From assembly GCA_900546895.1 (NCBI GenBank), contig UREO01000071.1:1-11183 (forward strand): a stretch of DNA of 11,183 nucleotides, in the 5' to 3' direction. Shown in pieces: positions 7,896-11,183 of this stretch (position 1 is its first letter; each line of letters starts with the position of its first letter). Position numbers and translations under genes: made by a program. This DNA is from an uncultured Oscillospiraceae bacterium. GTDB taxonomy: Bacteria > Bacillota > Clostridia > Oscillospirales > Acutalibacteraceae. Under the pieces are notes generated by a model. It had not been told where the DNA came from, searched no databases, and worked only from the letters and a program-made list of their open reading frames with translations.

Positions 7896-8411
7896 AGCAA
7901 CAAGGAACTGCAGATTAATGAGGAAATTCGTGACAGGGAAGTGCGTGTCGTCGGTTCGGACGGTTCTCAGCTTGGTGTGATGAGTTCGGCTCAGGCTTTG
8001 GAAAAAGCGTTTGAGCAGAATCTTGATCTTGTCAAGATCGCACCGCAGGCAAAGCCGCCGGTGTGCAAGATCATTGATTACGGCAAATTTAGATTTGAGC
8101 AGGCAAAGCGTGATAAGGAAGCAAAGAAGAACCAGCGCATTGTCGACATCAAGGAAATCCGTTTGTCTTTAAACATTGACACTCACGACTTTAACACAAA
8201 AGTCGGTCATGCAACCCGCTTTTTGAAGGATGGCGACAAGGTCAAGGCTTCCATCCGCTTCCGCGGACGGGAAATGGGACATCCGGAGCAGGGTTACAGC
8301 ATTATGCGGAATTTTGCTGAAGCACTCAGCGAAATCGCCAATGTAGAAAAACCGGCGAAGTTAGAGGGGCGTAATATGCTCATGTTCCTTGCATCCAAAC
8401 CCGCTAAGTAA
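7893..8411 (+). CDS. infC: Translation initiation factor IF-3
   Basis: IF-3 binds the 30S subunit, prevents premature joining of 50S, and checks initiator tRNA and start-codon pairing. From the AUU at 7893 the protein is 172 residues, the normal family length. The N-terminal domain begins ISNKELQINEEIRDREVRVV (first residue read as Met in vivo). The family signature is KIIDYGKFRFEQAKR (59-73), at the end of the N-domain and start of the lysine-rich linker. The C-terminal domain includes EIRLSLNIDTHDF and SIRFRGREMGHPEQG. A start at the TTG of 7746 would add 49 residues unlike IF-3 and translate the attenuator. The gene heads the infC-rpmI-rplT operon. Its codons are less GC-rich than those of addAB, as in the two ribosomal protein genes. 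Regulation is probably twofold: leader attenuation by L20 and IF-3 sensitivity of the AUU start. Confidence 0.96.
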   Translation: MSNKELQINEEIRDREVRVVGSDGSQLGVMSSAQALEKAFEQNLDLVKIAPQAKPPVCKIIDYGKFRFEQAKRDKEAKKNQRIVDIKEIRLSLNIDTHDFNTKVGHATRFLKDGDKVKASIRFRGREMGHPEQGYSIMRNFAEALSEIANVEKPAKLEGRNMLMFLASKPAK

Positions 8412-8433
8412 TCATCATAAGGAGGATAATACC

Positions 8434-8631
8434 ATGCCTAAAATTAAGACACATACCGGCGCAAAAAAGCGCTTCAAACTTTCTAAAAACGGAAAAGTAA
8501 TCCGCGGTCATGCCAATAAATCCCATATCTTGAACAAAAAGACCACCAAGCGCAAGAGAGGCCTCAGAAAGACCACTGTTGCCGACAAGACGAATGTGGC
8601 TCAGGTAAAAAGATTGATTCCTTACAAATAA
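8434..8631 (+). CDS. rpmI: 50S ribosomal protein L35 (bL35)
   Basis: This is a small basic protein of the large ribosomal subunit, 65 residues, the usual family length. It begins MPKIKTHTGAKKRFKLSKNG and contains the typical HANKSHILNKKTTKRKR stretch near the middle, ending in LIPYK. The ATG at 8434 lies eight bases after a strong AAGGAGG (8419-8425), which decides the start over an in-frame ATG at 8389 that lies inside infC. It is the second gene of the operon, 22 bases after the infC stop. Confidence 0.97.
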   Translation: MPKIKTHTGAKKRFKLSKNGKVIRGHANKSHILNKKTTKRKRGLRKTTVADKTNVAQVKRLIPYK

Positions 8632-8678
8632 GAGTTAGTCCTGTTGATTAAAATAACCATTTCAATGGAGGTAATAGA

Positions 8679-9032
8679 ATGGCACGTGTAAAAGGTGCGT
8701 TGATGACACGCAAGAGAAGAAAAAAGACTTTGAAACTTGCGAAGGGCTACTGGGGTTCCAAGAGCAGACATTTTAAAATGGCCAAACAGGCCGTTATGAA
8801 ATCCGGAAACTACGCGTTTATCGGACGTAAAGCAAGAAAGAGAGATTTCCGCCGCTTGTGGATTACCCGCATTTCCGCCGCATGCCGCGCGAACGACGTC
8901 AGCTATTCCGTGTTTATGAACGGGCTGAAAAAAGCGGGGATTACGCTGAACCGTAAAATGCTTGCAGAAATCGCTGTTGCCGACGAAGCCGCATTTAAGA
9001 GCTTGATTGAAAAAGCAAAGGCAGCGCTTTAA
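8679..9032 (+). CDS. rplT: 50S ribosomal protein L20 (bL20)
   Basis: L20 binds 23S rRNA early in 50S assembly and, in both E. coli and B. subtilis, represses its own operon. The 117-residue protein is the expected length. It starts MARVKGALMTRKRRKKTLKL, continues with AKGYWGSKSR (21-30), and has the signature region KRDFRRLWITRISAACR (54-70), ending in EKAKAAL. Within that signature Ser66 stands where E. coli has Asn (RINAA); I take this as lineage variation. The start ATG is seven bases after GGAGG (8667-8671). The first bases of that site fall in a small CCAT-TTCA-ATGG hairpin (8657-8668). It is the last gene of the operon, before the terminator at 9043-9074, and the likely source of the feedback signal on the 7726-7892 leader. 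Confidence 0.97.
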   Translation: MARVKGALMTRKRRKKTLKLAKGYWGSKSRHFKMAKQAVMKSGNYAFIGRKARKRDFRRLWITRISAACRANDVSYSVFMNGLKKAGITLNRKMLAEIAVADEAAFKSLIEKAKAAL

Positions 9033-9042
9033 AAAGCTGTAA

Positions 9043-9074
9043 TTGCGCCCGGAAAAAAACCGGGCGCAAATTTT
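9043..9074 (+). terminator. Intrinsic terminator of the infC-rpmI-rplT operon
   Basis: TTGCGCCCGG (9043-9052) pairs with CCGGGCGCAA (9060-9069) in a perfect 10-bp stem around a loop of seven A. One A and then TTTTATAT follow. The GC-rich core is strong but the T tract is short, so some read-through into the methyltransferase gene, which starts at 9090, is plausible. Confidence 0.85.
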
Positions 9075-9089
9075 ATATGGAGAGATAAC

Positions 9090-9899
9090 ATGCCGGATCT
9101 GATTACAAGCCGTCAAAATGAAATTGTCAAAACTGCCGCACGCCTTTCCTCTGCCGCCGGGTTCCGCAGGGAACAAGGCCTTTTTCTGGTTGAGGGCGCG
9201 CGGCTCTGCCGCGACGCGGCGCAGAGCGGGGTCGGCATCAGGACCCTGTTTTACACGGCGCAGGCGGGCGAAAAATACGCGGACTATCTCATCGAAATTC
9301 AATTGGCGGCGGAAGAAACCTATCTGGTGGAGCCGCATGTCGCGGCGCTTTTGTCGGACACAAAGTCCCCGCAGGGCGTTTTCTGCGTCTGCAGAATGCG
9401 CGCCGGGACGGAGGAACTGGAGAAAATGGGTTCGGGGCTTCATTACCTGGGACTTGAGAACATTCAGGATCCGGCCAATCTGGGAGCGGTACTCCGTACG
9501 GCGGAGGCGCTGGGAGTCGGCGGCGTCCTTTTGGGCGGCAGCTGCTGCGACGTCTATTCCCCGAAGGTGCTGCGCGCCAGTATGGGCGCGGTTTTCCGCC
9601 TTCCGTTCTATGTACGGGCCGAGCTTGCTTCCGCTATTGCTTTTCTGAACAGCCGCGGGTTCGTCACCCTTGCCGCGGTTCCGGACTCCTCCGCTCGAAA
9701 GGTGACGGCGGTCGGCTTCCGAAAGCCGACGGTGCTTTTCGTGGGCAATGAAGGAAACGGGCTTACTTCCGCGGCGATCGCCGCCTGTTCGGGGGCGGTG
9801 ACCATCCCTATGCTGGGCAGAGCGGAATCTCTCAACGCGTCGGCTTCCGCTGCGATTTTGATGTGGGAAATGATGCGCGAAAAATCGGGAGGCGTTTAA
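9090..9899 (+). CDS. TrmH/SpoU-family RNA 2'-O-methyltransferase
   Basis: This predicted SPOUT-class enzyme transfers a methyl group from S-adenosylmethionine to a ribose 2'-hydroxyl in rRNA or tRNA. It has 269 residues. An N-terminal substrate-binding domain (about 1-105) includes REQGLFLVEGARLCRDA. The knotted SpoU domain follows with its three motifs: motif 1 ENIQDPANLGAVLRTA (123-138, with Asn130 and Arg136), motif 2 VGNEGNGL (218-225, Glu221) and motif 3 IPMLGRAESLNASASAA (239-255). It resembles the YsgA/RlmB-type rRNA methyltransferases, which also sit near translation genes in Firmicutes, but the target nucleotide cannot be read from sequence. The ATG at 9090 follows GGAGAG at 9079-9084, just after the rplT terminator. 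No convincing own promoter is visible. Its stop lies two bases before dprA, so the two are probably cotranscribed. Confidence 0.9.
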   Translation: MPDLITSRQNEIVKTAARLSSAAGFRREQGLFLVEGARLCRDAAQSGVGIRTLFYTAQAGEKYADYLIEIQLAAEETYLVEPHVAALLSDTKSPQGVFCVCRMRAGTEELEKMGSGLHYLGLENIQDPANLGAVLRTAEALGVGGVLLGGSCCDVYSPKVLRASMGAVFRLPFYVRAELASAIAFLNSRGFVTLAAVPDSSARKVTAVGFRKPTVLFVGNEGNGLTSAAIAACSGAVTIPMLGRAESLNASASAAILMWEMMREKSGGV

Positions 9900-9901
9900 G
9901 A

Positions 9902-11071
9902 ATGTCTGTTGACCAAAGGGCATACTGGGTGTGGCTGCAGCACGCGCTCGGCGCGGGCAGCTCCAAGCAGAACCGTATTCTTTCGGGTTATCGTTCTCTG
10001 AGCGACTTTTATGATGCGGGTATGGAAAGCTGGCTGCTCGAGGGTTACTTTACGCAGAGCGAGCTGGGAAAGCTCGGCTCGTATTCCGTTCAGAACGCCG
10101 GGGCTCTGCTCGAATACTGTGAGAAAATCGGGCAGCAGGTTCTTACGCCCGGATGCGCCGGTTACCCCGAACCGCTTAGGGAGATTCATAATGCTCCCTG
10201 TGCGCTGTATGTCAAGGGGACCCTGCCGGATTTTTCCGCAGTTCCCAGCATCGCTATTGTGGGTACCCGCAAAGCGACCGCGACCGGCGTCGCTACCGCG
10301 CGCAGCTTTGCTTTTGAGCTTGCCAAACAGGGGACGGTCGTTGTCAGCGGCGGCGCGCTGGGGATTGATACGGCGGCTCACAAGGGTGCTCTGCAGGCCG
10401 GCGGGAAAACCGTCTGCGTTCTTGGCTGCGGCATCGATTATAATTACCTGATGGGAAACGCGTCTCTGCGCGAAGCCATCGCGCTTTCCGGCGCGGTCAT
10501 TTCGGAGTATCCCCCGAACACGCAGGCTGTCAATTCCAATTTTCCGATCCGCAACCGTATTATTTCCGGACTGACGCTGGGAACCCTTGTGGTGGAGGCT
10601 GCCGGAAAAAGCGGCTCGCTGATTACCGCGCAGTACGCGCTGGAGCAGGGAAGGGACGTTTTTGCCGTACCCGCCGGAATTTACAGCCCTGTTTCCCAGG
10701 GAGTGAACGGGCTGATTAAAAGCGGGGCGAAGCCCGTGTCCAACGCGGGCGAGATTCTGGAAGAGTACCTTTACCGTTTTCCCGGCCAGATCGATTTCAG
10801 GGATGAAGAAACGAATGTGATTCTTTCTCCGGAACCGGAACCGGAGCCGGTACAGCCGGCGGCGGAGACATTGGATGAAAAAGAATTTTCAGAGGACGCT
10901 GTGCTTTTGTATTCCAGCCTGACGGACTCACCGAAGCATCTTTCCGAGTTGGAGCGCCTGACAGGCATTTCCGCTCCACGGCTTCTGACCGCGGTGACGG
11001 AACTGGAGCTTGCAGAAAAGATTCGTTCCCATTCCGGGCGCCGCTACAGCCTGCGGCCTAAATATTGTTAA
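9902..11071 (+). CDS. dprA: DNA-processing protein DprA (Smf)
   Basis: DprA binds single-stranded DNA entering during transformation, protects it and loads RecA. It is also common in bacteria not known to be competent. The 389-residue protein has an N-terminal helical domain (about 1-80). A Rossmann-like core follows with IAIVGTRKATATG (117-129), VVVSGGALGIDTAAHKGAL (146-164), NSNFPIRNRIISGL (211-224) and KSGSLITAQYALEQGRDVFA (236-255). An acidic, proline-rich linker with EPEPEP (311-316) leads to a winged-helix-like C-terminal domain (about 330-389, HLSELERLTGISAPRLL). That C-terminal domain makes it longer than the roughly 280-300 residues of the Bacillus and pneumococcal proteins. The ATG at 9902 follows GGGAGG (9887-9892) by nine bases. 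An in-frame upstream ATG at 9863 would overlap the methyltransferase gene and lacks a similar site. Confidence 0.95.
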   Translation: MSVDQRAYWVWLQHALGAGSSKQNRILSGYRSLSDFYDAGMESWLLEGYFTQSELGKLGSYSVQNAGALLEYCEKIGQQVLTPGCAGYPEPLREIHNAPCALYVKGTLPDFSAVPSIAIVGTRKATATGVATARSFAFELAKQGTVVVSGGALGIDTAAHKGALQAGGKTVCVLGCGIDYNYLMGNASLREAIALSGAVISEYPPNTQAVNSNFPIRNRIISGLTLGTLVVEAAGKSGSLITAQYALEQGRDVFAVPAGIYSPVSQGVNGLIKSGAKPVSNAGEILEEYLYRFPGQIDFRDEETNVILSPEPEPEPVQPAAETLDEKEFSEDAVLLYSSLTDSPKHLSELERLTGISAPRLLTAVTELELAEKIRSHSGRRYSLRPKYC

Positions 11072-11183
11072 AAATTACCGAATACTCGGCAAATTTTAAA
11101 AATGTTTAATATTTTATGGTAAAACGTTATAATATTGAATAAATTTCAAATTCCAGCAAACAAAAAGAAAATAAAAACAGGAC
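11072..11183 (+). other. AT-rich tail after dprA, partial intergenic region
   Basis: This region is clearly richer in A and T than the genes before it and contains no start of a gene. A weak 4-bp hairpin, CCGA (11078-11081) with TCGG (11086-11089), is followed by CAAATTTT; it could be a poor terminator for dprA but is not convincing. The candidate promoter at 11105-11133 lies here. In many Firmicutes topA follows dprA, but nothing in the window shows what comes next. Confidence 0.5.
11105..11133 (+). promoter_or_regulatory. Candidate promoter for a gene beyond the window
   Basis: TATAAT at 11128-11133 is a perfect -10 hexamer. At 17-base spacing the -35 would be TTTAAT (11105-11110), with only three of six matches. 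In such an AT-rich stretch a chance match is possible, but the location after dprA and before a presumed new transcript fits. Confidence 0.4.

Noticed and set aside
9003..9033. A possible promoter for the methyltransferase gene at the end of rplT (TTGATT with TTTAAA)
   Set aside because: The -35 matches only four of six positions, the -10 four of six, and the spacer would be 19 bases, so it is indistinguishable from chance.
8622..9923. A 433-codon minus-strand frame across rplT and the methyltransferase gene
   Set aside because: It lies antisense to two well-supported genes, spans the terminator, and its translation resembles no family I recognise.
1..11183. Mobile elements, CRISPR arrays, defence or toxin-antitoxin systems, biosynthetic clusters
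   Set aside because: No repeats, transposase, integrase or unfamiliar coding sequence is visible. Every gene is a recognisable housekeeping, repair or sporulation gene in the same orientation.

Overview
The window looks like chromosomal core sequence from an endospore-forming, GC-rich Clostridia-type Firmicute, possibly Oscillospirales. The evidence is the sporulation signalling gene spoIIR, the AddAB form of the recombination nuclease, strong GGAGG ribosome binding sites and an infC-rpmI-rplT operon with a Firmicute-style attenuated leader. The family placement is an inference and no phylogenetic marker was tested. Every gene lies on the + strand. I see no insertion sequence, integrase, phage gene, CRISPR array, tRNA or rRNA.

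Layout: (1) 29-631, spoIIR, closed by a strong GC-rich hairpin at 675-710. (2) 735-7687, a promoter with an extended -10, an 8-bp inverted repeat over the predicted transcription start, then addB and addA overlapping by 4 bases (ATGA). (3) 7691-9032, a near-consensus promoter starting 3 bases after the addA stop, a leader of about 165 nt with three hairpins (the last a Rho-independent attenuator), then infC (translation initiation factor IF-3, starting at AUU), rpmI (L35) and rplT (L20), followed by an intrinsic terminator at 9043-9074. (4) 9090-11071, a TrmH/SpoU-family RNA methyltransferase and dprA, separated by 2 bases. (5) 11072-11183, an AT-rich tail with a candidate promoter for a gene beyond the window.

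How the genes work together: AddB and AddA form the helicase-nuclease that resects double-strand DNA ends for RecA, and DprA loads RecA onto incoming single-stranded DNA, so two recombination functions flank a translation operon. IF-3, L35 and L20 are translation proteins made from one mRNA, probably under feedback from L20 (leader attenuation) and from IF-3 (AUU start). SpoIIR is a forespore-secreted signal that triggers pro-sigma-E processing.

I did not find an undescribed biological system. The most rewarding parts are regulatory: the infC leader with a visible terminator/antiterminator choice, the AUU start, and the palindrome at the addB transcription start.
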